Shown: positions 28,232 to 42,360 of the stretch, in pieces
Position numbering within the stretch: the stretch's first letter is position 1
How the letters are laid out: every line of letters starts with the position of its first letter
Translations under genes and position numbers: made by a program
The notes under the pieces: generated by a model
What the model was told of the DNA's origin: nothing
The model's input: only the letters and a program-made list of their open reading frames with translations
Database searches by the model: none
NCBI GenBank assembly: GCA_036852015.1
Contig: JAANDG010000038.1
Span: 62,001-126,000 of the forward strand
Direction of reading: 5' to 3'
Length of the DNA stretch: 64,000 nucleotides
From: Pelodera strongyloides
Taxonomy: Eukaryota; Nematoda; Chromadorea; Rhabditida; Rhabditidae

Positions 28232-31200
28232 AGGGAGAGAGAGAGTGACAGCGACAGACAGATAGTGGGAATAAGAGAAATTTGGGAATAGTTACATGGG
28301 AATATGAGTTCCATGTGCAATGCAAGTAAGGCCAAAGGGTAAATTTCTTCTAGATTAAAAGGGTCTGGCTGACGGAAAATGATTGCCAATTGCTTTAACT
28401 TAACTTATGAATCTAGGCATTACCATGGGGCAGTAAATGTGACAATGTATGTTACTCTGTATAAAAGACGAAATATTATTTCATTTTTTTCGCTTTTTAA
28501 AACGAAATACTGGCCGGTTTTTGAAGAGTACACCAGCATTCTTATGCAGCTTATGCAAATGATCGAGGTAAATTCGAGTAAATTAGCATAAATATGTAAG
28601 AACTCAGTTATCCACGATGCGTTTCAAAAAACGGCCGGTTTTTCGCTTTAAACTATTATAATTTCAGAATCGTGCTTCCAATTGTGGCTCGTGACCGTGG
28701 AGTTCCATCGATGTCTTCAAGCTCTACTGTGACCATATTTCTGCAGGTATGTTAGAATGTTAGAAATAAATAAAGCATCACAGCTGCTCATTCACTGTGG
28801 TGAACCTTCCCAAAGTGAGAGTGTTTACCCTTTTGGTGGGTTCACCTAGTGAAGTTTTACTATACAGCTCTGCAAACGCAGTGTTGTGCACTTATTAAAT
28901 AACCAGACCCAGACGGCCATCGCCGCCTGACGCCTGATTGTGAGGCGTCTTTTCATACTTATGAAATGCTTGTAACGTAGATGAAAATCATTACGAATGA
29001 AGATATACATCGGTCTTTTACATGTGAGTATTCTAATTTGAGAGGCGGCACTCTTTTATATCTGAAGGGGACAATTTATTCGAATTGTACTCCGTATCGT
29101 GAGTGCTAGCGCACAGTACATTTACTCTTTTATATAATAAGATTAATAATTAAGCGAAATAATTAGAAAGGATAGCAAATTAGATTATTCTAGGATGTTA
29201 ACGACAACGCCCCGTCTTTTTCGTCGCCATCGTATGATCTATGGATAGCAGAGAATTCACCAGTCGGTACGAGAGTCGGCACGCTGGTAGCCACGGACCC
29301 AGATCAGGTAGTTCTTCTCTTGCTTACTTTGCTTCTGACTCGCATGATACCAGCTTTAGCGTGTTTTCCTTTTCTCATGATGCGTATAACTCAACAATAT
29401 ATAACTCTTTATTCAAAGCTATACAATTTAGCACACAAACCATGGCAAGTAAAGAGATAAACACACATACAGGCTAGGCGCGTTTAAGAGGCCCAGCTAC
29501 TTACGTGGTGCTTTTTGTAAAGTTTTCAAGTTTTCAAGTTTTCAAGTTCGTTATGAAAATACTGCTAACTGTTCACACAAAATGTGGAGAGAGTAAAAAT
29601 ACAATTTTCAAAAATAACCCTATACTATAATGTTCATAGCCTTACTAACCGGTGGATGCGTTAGAGTACGAATACTGCGAGTCTTCATTACAATAGTTTT
29701 CATTTCAGGGTGAAAACGCTCAAATCTCATTTCGTATCTTCGGCGGTGCTGATGCAAAGTTATTTGATATTGAAGTTGATGATAAGCAGCCCGGAGTCGT
29801 GCATTTGATGAGTCGATCCTCGTTTGATTATGAGAGCAAGAGCAACAAGTTTGTAGTGGAGGTGCAGGCGAGCAGGTGATCGATTATTTAGTTACTGTTT
29901 TGGGCCTGAGCCTAAGCCTAAGCCTAAGCTTAAGCCTAAGCCTATGCAACGTTCATGCAAAATATGCAACAAAAACCACATGGTCATGAATTGGTTACCA
30001 AATGGGCTGGCCCACCAAAAAACCAGTGAACCGTCATAACCGTCATATATTATTATTTGTCCGATCCAGCTTCATTTATTAAATATTTAATTTTCAGCGG
30101 CCAACTCTCGTGTACCGTTCCCGTTCGTGTCCACGTTTCTGATATGAATGACAATAGTCCCCAGCTGCGAAACTTCACCCTTTTGGTGAACCACGTCGAG
30201 GGAGAACAGTTCTTCCCCAGCCAGATTGGACAAGTCCCGGCATTGTCAGTTTTTTGTGCTTTATTAGGAGAGCTCAGCTAAGTTCAATTTTGTATAGTTT
30301 TTTAATTACAACCATGTTTGTGGTTCTTCTATTATAGCCTTGGTGTTGTGCGTTCGAACGTCGCCGGTTCAACTCCCGGGTGCGGCTTGGAATGACAGCT
30401 TTAAAGCCGTATTGTACCTACTTGGGAAATTTGCATATGTTACGCATGTCCTATGTATCCTATGCGAATTTGGTGCCCGTCCGGCAAGCTTCCGGCACCA
30501 AATTTACACCAAATTCACATAGGATAAATAGGAAATGCGTATCATTGCAAATTTCCCAAATAGGTACAATACGGCTTTAATTTTTTTAATCCACTTTGAG
30601 ATCTGCTACTTTGTCCAAATGTGACCAATTTTTTATCTAAATTTTCAGTGACCCTGATCAAAATGCCACCCTTGAATACTCGATCGAAGACAATGAATTA
30701 CTGACAGTGGATAGATACTCTGGACAGATCAGCCTCAGAAATGTCTGGAAACGACATATCACCGCATCGTTTAAGACCTGCGTTAGTGGTGGGTTTGTCT
30801 GTCTTTTTTTCCTCCATGTTTTGTCGTCGTATGATAGTGTAAGCTGCATTTCCGGTGCATAGTGGGACAAACATTTCCATGGGAGTGTTGTTACACATTT
30901 CATCGGCCACGCATTATAACTCTTTAAAATTGCGATTTATTTACCAGTAGACTGCATTCCCATATAAAGGTTGCACTATTTTGTACATGGCCGGTCACAA
31001 ATGGAACAGGGTTTGGAAGAGTTTGGAGTTGGCGCATATATGGGTTCACCAATCACGTGACATATCACTTTAATATACCAGGGTTTGCTTTCAGACGGTG
31101 TTAATGCCGTGTGTTCGTTCTGCCAACTCCTCTACCAATTTATCGACTCTTCGACGATGTCGCAAGCTGTCACTGTGCAGGTCGTTGACGTGACTACCGA

Positions 31201-32217
31201 TGAATTCCTTGACCCGCCGGTTTTTCAGAGATTCAGGTGGGTGGTACCTTAGTTACCGTTGCTTAAGATTTAAGTGCCCTAACGTAAGTATTAAGTTGAT
31301 GTCTGAAGTTCAGATTAGCATAGGTCTGAATGGACAACTGATTTTTTTTACTAATTCTAAGAGAGCACGATTTGAGCTTTAGTTTGTTTTTATTCTGATC
31401 ATATAATTAATTTATGGGAATGTAGTTGTCAAACAAACGTTTCATAGATCGGATGTTATACACTTTAAAACTAAGTTATGATCAAAGTTGTATAACTTAC
31501 TTACAATTCTCAGAGAAAGCATCGCTGCCGTGGCCACCTGGAAACCAGAAGACGTGCGTGTATTGGGAATACAGGAAAAGAATCAAACTATTTCTGTTTC
31601 TTTGGCTATCGGTGACCGAGGGCGTCTAGAAAGGTATTGTAATTACGACTATTGTAGTTTGTAATTATCAAATTAGCATTAGACTAGCATGTCTTGCCTT
31701 ATGCAAGTCTCTCGGCACCCCGGCCAACTGATGCAAGCCTGACTCCTATGTCTGCAAAATTTAGTTCCTTTTTGCACCCAGAGAAACCCTAAACCTAACT
31801 TGGGAGCTCCCAGCGGAATCGAACCGTTGACCTGCTCAAGCGAATCAATATCGTTATCCACTAGACCACCGTATTGTATTGAGTACAGTAATTAGCTTGG
31901 GCATTACTCACACCACTCTCGTGTTGTTTTCTCTTGCTGGAGGCCGGGGCGCAATTGGGACGTCCAATATATATCGAGTCGCGGGAAATGTTGATTTGCA
32001 TACTAAATGGGTAGTGTTGAAATTTAGACGAATTCTCAGCGGGGCCCACAAGACAAAACGCATTTTCGCATTCAACACATTTCACTCTCATCAGCACACA
32101 TGGGAGAACGAATACTAACTAGAAGACTTTGTTGGGGGCAGAAAGAGAGGGAGAGAGCTAGATAGAGAGAGAGGGTGGGGTGATAGAGAGAGAGAGAGAG
32201 AGAGAGAGGGGGTGGGG

Positions 32218-32254
<37 letters not shown>

Positions 32255-33887
32255 GGGGGAGAGAGAAAGAAATAGAGAGAGAGGCAGAGAACGAGAGACA
32301 GAGAGAAAGAAAAGGAGAATTAAACAGATAGGAGAACCATGAGTAACAATGAAAAACAGTGAAAACTTATCCACCAGGGGTCCACATTAATACTATAGAT
32401 ATAGCCTATGTTATATAAAATATGGAAAAAACTTCAGAATCTCAAACATGTTTTACCTGAAAAATAGAATTTTTGTCTACTCCCTGTGAATTTATATGAA
32501 GCTTATAAAAGTGCTAAGTGTAGAGTTAGGGGGAGAGAGAGAGATATAGAGATATGGAGAGTGAAGTAGATGCAGAGATAGATATAGAGAGAGCTAGAGA
32601 GAGAGAGAGAGAGAAAAGCGAGAAGGAAAAGAGGGAAAGAGTGAGAGGAGATGGAGCCCTCAACATTAAACATTACCCAGGGAGTAGTTAGAAGAAGGAA
32701 CACGTCGACGAGATGTCTGAGATGACAAGATGAATGACTTCCTGTCTTCTTCTTATAGCATGCGCAGACATTGGGATGGGAAATGTTCCTAACATAAACC
32801 CTAGGGACGGGAGGAGTTAACGGCAATATAAAAAATACAGTATGATGAGCGAAGCAACCTGAATGCCATCTGTACAATGTTGTAGAGGAGCTAGTGGAGT
32901 AAAAATTTTGTGAAAATACACTTTGTGAAAATAACGAGTGTAAGGGAAGGAAACTCAGTACCATCCAGATGTACTGTAGCCTTTTCGATGGCATGAGCAG
33001 TTGTCGGTGCGTTTAGGAACCGTGTCAATGAACTTACCATGTCTCAACTAGAGGTAGAGGTCTCTTGCTGACAAGCACTTTGCTTTTCTTACAGTTTCAA
33101 AAACACACGTAAAGTAAGTTATCCGGCAAACTTTTCTGAGAGAAAAATGCCTAATCATCCTTTCTCTTTCAGTTACTGGTCGGTGTCGACGTCTCTGTCT
33201 TCGTCAGCTCCTCTTCTCGCGAAACTTTTCCGCTGGAGTATCAAGTTGGTCCGATCGGAAGCATGCCGTGATGAGCCGTGCCCATTCTATCAGAAATGCA
33301 CGGACACGTTGAAATACGTGGGCGATGGACAGGTAAAGGAATATTGTTTGTTTGTTTGTTTGTTTGTTTGTTTGTCTGTACGACGTGGCAACATACCTCT
33401 CGCGGTTGCCGCGCACGGGGGCGTAAGGGATTGCACAGCCAAGAGTTAGCGCCCTTGTGCAACTGCAATGCCTCTCGAAACAATGTGTAAGGTGTTTGCC
33501 GCGCATTCTTCTTTCATACGGCGCAACAGGTGCGTTTTATTTATATATATCGTACAACTTCGTAAACCTCATTTTGTAGAAAAAACAATGAGCCAGCGAT
33601 TATTTGTGAAATGGAATAACACGAGACTTTATACTCGTCTTTTTCACAAACCGTATAACATACATAACACTGTTTAGGTCCACCAAACCGATAACTTTAT
33701 TGGTCGAACCTTGAACACTCTACACACTTTCTCGTGCGAATGTCCCAATGGATTTTCAAGTTAGTTTTCGATTTTATTGGAATAATTGTCCTAATTATCA
33801 TAGAAATTGTTTCCAACCTTCCGCTCAGGTCATTTGCATAGTTCAGCAAGATTCTCGCTTTCCGCTTCCTGTTTTTCGTGGGTACCT

Positions 33888-33919
<32 letters not shown>

Positions 33920-36900
33920 CCCTCTCTCTCTCTTTCTATATATATCTCTATCTTTCTATCTCTCTCTCTCTCTCTCTCTTTTCTCGGGAACACCCTCTTT
34001 AGACTGCTCTGCCACTCATCGTAATTAAACATGCGGTACCCTTTTGTGTTCGTTCCCAGGGACCCTTCACTATCCCAGTACATAGATTCGGCATCGGAAG
34101 TGTGTACCGCCCGTTCGCTTTGCCTGAGTATCCATTAATTAATTAAATTGGACCCAGGGTTATTTGGACAGGGGCCAACAATTATTAGAGCGATTAATTG
34201 TATGCGTAAGAATGAGTGAATTACAAGTTGCGTGTTGAGCCTAAGCACTTTAAAGCTGTCTGATATGTGGTTTTGAAACATCTGTGCCGAAAATGCCCGG
34301 AATGGAACATGAATTGGATGGAATACAAGGGAATGAAGTTGTCGAGCATGCTATGTTTCATAAACACGTGCCGTACCGCTTTAAATTGGCAACTTGCTGC
34401 ACAAATATGTCTATATGTCTCGGCGTGCCTGTCACCCTGCGCTTCCTAATTAATTTACGCTTATGTCCACCCCATGCGTCAAGAAAAATTTGCATATGAA
34501 GGCGAGGGAAGCGCTAAGTCAATTAAACGGGCGATTATTGAACGCGGCGTGTTATTACTGTCGCGAAAGGATGGCGATAATTAGATTTCCGAGTTTGATT
34601 GTTAGAGTTTGATTATTATTGCCAGCCGGAAGCAGTAACGGCAAAACAAAAACAAATCGAAACAATTTTTATTTTTGAGGGATGTTAAAAATATTATTGT
34701 ATGAATGTTCCGTATTGTAAAATAAACTACTGGGTGAAAATTTATGTTATTTGAAAATAATTTACAATAACTAAATAACTCATATTATAATTGAGAGTAA
34801 CTAGCCACTGTTGTAAACATAAATGTGTAGTTTCACTAAGAAATCAAAAACAAAATGAGAAACATAAATCGCACCGTGCTATTCAGGTTCCGTGGACTTC
34901 CCCGATCAGTGCAATATCCGTCTGGATCAATGTTACAGTAATCCTTGTCGGAATAATGGAACATGTCGCCCATTGGAAGAAGGATACAGATGCGAATGTG
35001 CACCTGGATGGAGAGGTAGGAGCAAACTGAAGGATATTTATTGATCGGTTTAAGTTTACAACTTAAACCCTAGGACCAAGGCATTCAGAGATTTGGGCAG
35101 AGTCACTGAAAAAACCCGCCGATAATCGGTCGCCAAATTGTGGCCTGGTCACCGATCGTGTAGCGACCACTTAGAGACCGTTTAGTGACCGAGAGTTCTG
35201 AAAATAAAGTGCCTAAGATGTTAACTAACGAATACGTCCCAATCACCTCCTTGGCAATTGTCCCAATTGCTGCCACTTTCATACATATCTTTGGCCGTTG
35301 GATAACTGCAATTTCGATTGGCAGAAGTCACCGACCGAGGGCCCGAAAATTAAAGTCGTCTCCTGGAAGCCGGGGCGGTCGTAACGTGTACTTAATTAAA
35401 TTGGAAATGAATAATGGATGCATGGCACGGACATTTCGACATTCAAAGAGAGAGAGAGAGTGAATAGAGAGAGCGTGAATAGAGAGAGACAGAGAGACAG
35501 AGAAGATAGAGAGGGAGCGAGAGAGAGAGAGAGAGAAGTGAGAGGTGGTAGATCCATGGTACCTCGGTAACTGGATTACGCCACCATTGTAGGCTGGGGA
35601 ATAGACGATAAAAGGGTTACTACGACGCGGGAATCTATAGAGGAACAACAATACCTAAGCCCCAGAAGTTATGACTTATGGCCGGGAAGAAGGCCAAAAA
35701 TATGTGGACGAAGAGGGTTTCAGGATTTTTATCATGAAAAACTCCCGTGACTGAGCGTGAGATATAAAGATTGAATATTGAGTTTACTGTATCAATCAAT
35801 ATATACTGTATCCCTTTTGTCTTTACAGGAAAGAACTGTGAATTGTCTCAAAGGGTGTGGACCTGTCTGCCTGGTTACTGTAAGTCCGGATCCCAGTGCG
35901 AACTAAACAATGGACGAATGCTGTGCACGGCGTGCCCTCTGAATGAACATGATACTGATGAAAGGTGATAATAATTAATAATCACTTCACTTGTGTAAAT
36001 AATGGTTACTAAAAGTAGTTTTTCTGTCATTGACGGTGTAGTGGTGGAGTGTCTAGCCAACCGCGCAAACGACGCGGGTTTGATTTCCGCCTGGTGCGAG
36101 CGCGAAAGATTTAGAAATGATATATCTGAAGATCGGATGCTGTCAATAAGCATGAGTAGTTCGGCATTTGGGCAAAATACTTTACCTACCTATCGAACGT
36201 CATTTTATCATGAACGAAGATGCACAATACGTAAACGGAGTTATTTGTGTTTTCTTAGCAATACATAAAATATAAAAAGGCTTTCTTACACTACATAAAA
36301 CATAAATAAATAAATAACATTTCTTCTGCATTTTGTTCAATTAATTCCTTTCAGATGCACACTACGATCTGTGTCTTTTGACGGAAACGGACTTGTGAAT
36401 TTGAACAAGAATCCTTCACGGATACAGTGGAGTCTGGAATTCAGGTAGTATTCGCGTATTCTTTAACATTCGCATAATTTCCCCGGTTATTATTTCTTTC
36501 CGCATATTTACCCTGTAGTGCCTGTCCAAACTCTAGGTACATAAGAACATTTATTAGCAAATACTATATACATCATGCATCCCACCATACCATATGGAAT
36601 GGAAAATGACAGTGAAACTCGCAGAAATTGTGAAATGATAAGAAATGAAAATAAGTTTTTTTTTCATACAGCACATACATCGATGTTTGTGATGTATGCT
36701 GTATGAATGGGAATACATACATATATGTTATGATTATGCTTCACATTGTTCACCGCGTAATTATGATAAGCAATTGTGCAATATTTTGATTTTCTCTTCT
36801 ATGCCTGACCCTTGACTTTAGAATCTCGACGATCACCCGCTCTGGTACTGTAGTGTGGATAGGCGATAAAAATGCGGACTTTTTTGATCTCTACCTGCAC

Positions 36901-39900
36901 TCCGGTATCCTGCGGGCAGAATTCAGTGTTGGTGGAAAGAAGGTATGAATTGTGGTTTGCCGCTGCTTTTTCGAGTCTCATGTATTATGTGCTAATTTAG
37001 GCATCCGTGTCGCACAATTAGCACAGAACACTAGATATTCGTAAATGATTGACAAATTTCTTCCCATACGTTGTGTGGAAATGAATATAATTGAGGTAGC
37101 ACTATCGAGCAGTTAGTTATGTGCATGAGTTGTCCACAATGCGTTTCAGTTCAGTAACCGGCTGTTATACCGCTTTAATAAGTAAGTAAAGCTGTATTGC
37201 AGGCGACTGTGAAAATGGATCGGCACAAAGGCAATCGTATTGATGATGGACACTGGCATACTATAAGGGTGGAATATTATGAGAGGGTTAGTTCTACTTT
37301 TTTTATAGTAATATATAGATGCAGGAAGCCAAAACCAACACCACGACTCCCTCGGGGACTATTCCGTGGGGACACAAATATCGTTCTAAAGGGTCCAATA
37401 AAAAAGCGTTAAAAAAGTATCTTACATAAACAAAGGACGATTACTAGTTGCGCTACCTCACGTACGCTGATTTGGTAAGTAAAAAGTTATGTTATACACG
37501 TATTGTCCTCCAATATGGGTGGGTGTGTGAGCTAACAACTATTGACTATTGTAAAAACTTCTCCAAGTAACGTGCTTGGAGAAGTTTTTACAATATCAAG
37601 GACAAGGTTGGCACAACTTGTAGGATACCATGAAGATGTCGCATGCCTGCGGACCTCGTATACTTACGGCGCTCGGTGATTTCTAGTAAATACTGTAAAT
37701 TATATATATAAAATTTCAGTCGATTACCATAATCCGCGACCACTGCGACCCGTTTGTAACCCTCAACGCTCCTGGAGCTGAACCGTGTGCAGCGAAGACT
37801 TCTATACAGCTACCAGCAAAGTGGGGGCTTTAAACATTTATTTCCATTTTTTTTTTGTTAAAGATTAACCCGTTGACAAAACAATAAACCACAACTGAAT
37901 AATCAATAACCATTTGTTTCTTTAAAGTCGAGATATTTAAATTTTGTTATAGTTATAACGGTTATATTTTCCTTGCAGTATTTTGCTCCTAGGTCCTCGG
38001 TGTAGTAACATTTCTTTGGAAAAATTCGTAACAAATTCCACTTTGTATCCAATATGATTGACGTATTGGCAACACTTGCACATAATTCGCATAGTAATCT
38101 CAAAATTGGGTCTAATTGCTTTAATTATCCTTCAGATGCCTTGACGCTACAGTACCCTGTCACCGTTTCTTCGACGTTCATACGGGAATTGTAATTGGCG
38201 GACGACCATTGGGAAATAAGAAGGTGTGCCAAGCTGTTCAATTATTTATTTGAAATTAGAAAATTTCCTGACGGATATCCAGGTACAGAGATAACGAGAA
38301 AATACGAAACTTTGCGGACGGAGACTTTCGTACATAAGTATATGTAAATGTTAGAAACTTTTTGAATTGAGATAATTAAATAAATAAATCTTTTACGACG
38401 AGCGTGCTCTTTTCCTTTATTCAAGGGTGGTTCAGTACAAGGTTTCAAAGCGTATGAATGTTCCGCCGAGATCGACAGCAACATTTTCTACCAGGGGAAC
38501 CTGCGCCCGGGAATTTACAACAAATTGAAAACGTCCGTTTCTCCTTCCAATATTGTGTTAGGAATTTTTTATAAAGTCGTCAATTTCTAGGTGGAGAACG
38601 GTTTCAAAGGATGTTTGTCCAATATTTCCTACGATGGAGAACTTATCGATTTCTCGGGACTGAACCTCATGGAGAAGATTGGCATCGTTAAAGAGGTATG
38701 CACTTGGTTCTTTCTCCAGTTCTCACAATGAATTTACCGGCACAGGGAGGAACTCTCTCATGTCACGTGCTTTGAATACATTTTTAGATTTTAATAATAA
38801 TTTATAATGATAAACTTTCAGGGATGTCCGGCCAAGAGGAACTTCTGTAGCGAAAAACCATGCGGGCAAGGCGCTACTTGCTTGAACAGGTAGATTTTGC
38901 ATAGAACTTTGAAGCGGTAAGACGCAAGGTTTTGAAACGTATGTTGATTTATTATATGCAAATTATGATGTTCCATTCTGTGGCTGAAGTGCACAGAAAA
39001 TTGCGCAGCGAGTATGCGAATACAGTTGCCATTCAAAAAAAAACATCAAAATTCAGTTTTTTTTTAAACTAACGAAGCTTGAAATGGGTGTGAATTGAAA
39101 AACTTCTAGAAAAACTTCAAATTTTAGAAGTTGTACAAAAAATATTATTTGAAGTTTAACAAGAAATATTTCCTTCAGGTGGATGGGTCATAATTGCCGA
39201 TGCCCACACTCAGCACACCACACAGGCGATTGCCCGACGGGTATGGTTTTGCAACAAGTCCGACATTTTTATATGTCACCTTTTTCACCGATCTGACTTT
39301 TGATATTTGATAAATTATGAGATCATCTTCATGCACTGCACTCTACTGCCAATGCACACAGATTCAATCAGCATTGCTCCGCAGTTTAGCCATGAAATGC
39401 GCTGCCCCCAAAAAGGCGTCGGAGAGCGCCAACTTGGGGCGCTTATATGGCGCACTATCGGCCCACAAACTTTCTAACATGCGCAGGGCTCGCTCGTGGC
39501 TAATCCTAATGTTTTTCTCAGAAACCTGGCACATGACGAGAAACTCAACATGCAAACAGTAGCGTTATGGCGCGCGTGTTGCGTGGAAAAAATGGCACGC
39601 CGTTGGGTTCTGATCTGCTGGTTACTTGACGAAACCGCGCTGCGTGCATAGCAAGTTACGGCAGTGCAGGAAATTATGAGCGTTTACCTATATTACCTAT
39701 AAGTTCACCTTCCTAACATAAATTTCTATCTTCCAGCGTCTGCGCGCTCTCGTGCCGTCACACTCTTTGAGGAGGAGTCCTTTACTTCATGGAAGGTGCC
39801 TGTGGACGTCTCGGCTCTGCCCCTCCAATTGTCATTCGAATACAGAACATCCAGAGACGATACCCAGATCATTGTGGCCGAATTTGACAAGAGAAACATC

Positions 39901-41513
39901 TACTATGTGTTAGCGGTAGGGTTTTGTTGTTGAAGAGATAGTTTCCAAAAAAGAAAAATAATTTTTACAAATTAATGTGCCTATTTATCGCTCAATGAAT
40001 TCTTTACAAAAATACGTAGTTTTCTCATCTAACAACCAGACGGCTATCGCCGCCTGAGGTGACTACTCAGGCGATCCTAGTAATACGGCATACTTATAGG
40101 AAACGTCTGAAACGTATCTTCGAAGTTTATGTAATAAAATTCGATAGCGCTTATTTTGAAGAGTTGCGAAAAGGGACTACTTATGTCAAACGCCTGAAAC
40201 GCAGAATTCCGTTTCGTGCACATAAACAAAACAGTATAATAAGCTTCTCCTTTATATAATAAGATCAGATAAGAAAAAGTGTTTGCTCTCCCAGTTTGCA
40301 ACAGAATTCCCAGCAACTTTTTTCAGCTCGAAGACGGATTGGTCAAAGTAACTCTGGGTCTGAAGTCCGCACTTATTCCGTGTCCGGATACGTCGAGGGG
40401 ACATTGGACCCGGGTTGAAGTGGAGTTTACACCCGATGGAGTGACGACTATTGTTGATGCTATCTACTCGGTGGTAAGCTGACATACGACTAATCGATTG
40501 AGGGGTTTACGAAAGTAAAGAAGCTTCGCATCACTACCATAGTCGGGAAAAATAAAAATATTGGGCAGTACTGTAAGGTAGCAGTAAGCCTACGAGTAAA
40601 TCAAGCCTGTAGTTTACTTACGCCCAAGCCTAAGTAAACCTATGGAAAAAAATTCACCGAATTAGAGGTTACACTTACCTAATCCTAAGCCTACGTCAGT
40701 GTCTAAACTTTCGCTAATATGGCGCCGAAGCCTAAGCCTGAGCCTAAACCGAAGCCTAAGCCTAAGCCTAAGTCTTAACCAAATACTTAAGTTCTTTATT
40801 TCCAGTCTCTTCCGCTACCATCTGATGAGGTGTCGATGTCATCAATCTACTCAGGACTTGCGCCGTCAACCTCGCACCCAGCAAGATACGAGGGCTGCCT
40901 GAGAGATGTGGAGATTAATGGGAAAGATCTCAAAGTGGACATACAAGGAAAGGTAGGAAAGCTATAGAAGCACTGTGGCTTGTTACGGTAGATGTATGTA
41001 TGAATGCTAGTCTTAGTCTTAGGCTTAGGCTTAGCTGGTCGTGCTCCCTTAGTTGCCTAAGAAGAACTTGATCGACATACCTGTTCATTTTTATCTAATC
41101 TCTGTGAGGAAGGAATGTTCCAGCAAAAATGCCTCGGTGTTTCAAAACTCCTTTAGGTATAGCCATAGCCTGGTGGTATGGTGCTATCCAGTACACTACC
41201 AGGCTTAGGCTTAGGCTTATGCTTAGCCTATCCCCTAAACCTCGGGTTGTAGTTTTCCAAAATACCAACAAAAAATGTTCCAGGTCCGTCAGGGTTGTGT
41301 ATCCACACATGGCTGCCAAATGGGCTCTTGTCCCCAACATTCCACATGCAAAAAGGAGTTCAACTCGCACAAATGCGACTGTGATCCTGGTATGTATTTT
41401 GCTTAAAATTTATTAAGTTTTGAATTTGGCGTACAAGCCGCGGGCACTCGCTGACGGGCTGACGGCAACTTGGCCTAATAAACGTCGAGAGATAATACAT
41501 GCGCATAAGCGGT

Positions 41514-41584
<71 letters not shown>

Positions 41585-42314
41585 GAGAGATGTATAGAGA
41601 AGAGTTCTACGAGTGAAAGCACAGAGTTTATCTTATGTACTTAAGCGCGATACTATTTGATTACGGTAGCGCGTTGGACTTATAAAATGCACTAAAGTAG
41701 GATTGACATGTTTCAGGATTTGCCGGTGACTCTTGTGTGTCCGTATGTTCGTTATCCGGCGTGTGTGGTTCCGATGGTGCGTGCCATCGCACCAATTCAT
41801 CAATTGGTTACGAATGTCAATGTGCTAATGGTAGGTGTCAGACTGCGTTGGTACCATTTCCCAGGATTTGTGAAAAAATGCTGAAGACATACTTTTTTGA
41901 GGCCATCGACTTCATGTATAAAAAAAGTTCAGGAAAACTTTCTTCTCGAGTACCCTTTATACACATAAAACCTAATCCCGGTTTAGGTTTCTCGGGTGCC
42001 AATTGTCTTTTGCGTGCTCCCACTCAGGAATGTCCTCCCGGATGGTGGGGACTATTTGGGGAGTGCAGACAATGCAACTGCTCACCGCACAAAGGATTTG
42101 CATATCAGTGCGATCGGAATACGGGAGAGTGTGTTTGTCCGGTGAGTTACAAGCATAATTGGATACTGTTATGCGAGATACTCGTTTTGTCTTTGTCCAT
42201 CTTTGTCTCTCTTGATAGTCTTTCTCTTTATAGAGGGATATAATCTCCCCCTCTCTCTCCCTCCCTCTCCCTCTCCCTCTCCCTCTCCCTCTCCCTCTCC
42301 CTCTCCCTCTCCCT

Positions 42315-42360
<46 letters not shown>

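Noticed and set aside
31790..31876. Functional tRNA gene
   Set aside because: A and B boxes are present but the acceptor stem cannot be paired and the T-arm has mismatches.
41950..42010. Possible exonised SINE at the start of exon 44 (GGTTTAGGTTTCTCGGGTGC resembles part of the intron 26 repeat)
   Set aside because: The translated GFSGANC is the normal end of an EGF module and the similarity is short, so coding conservation explains it better.
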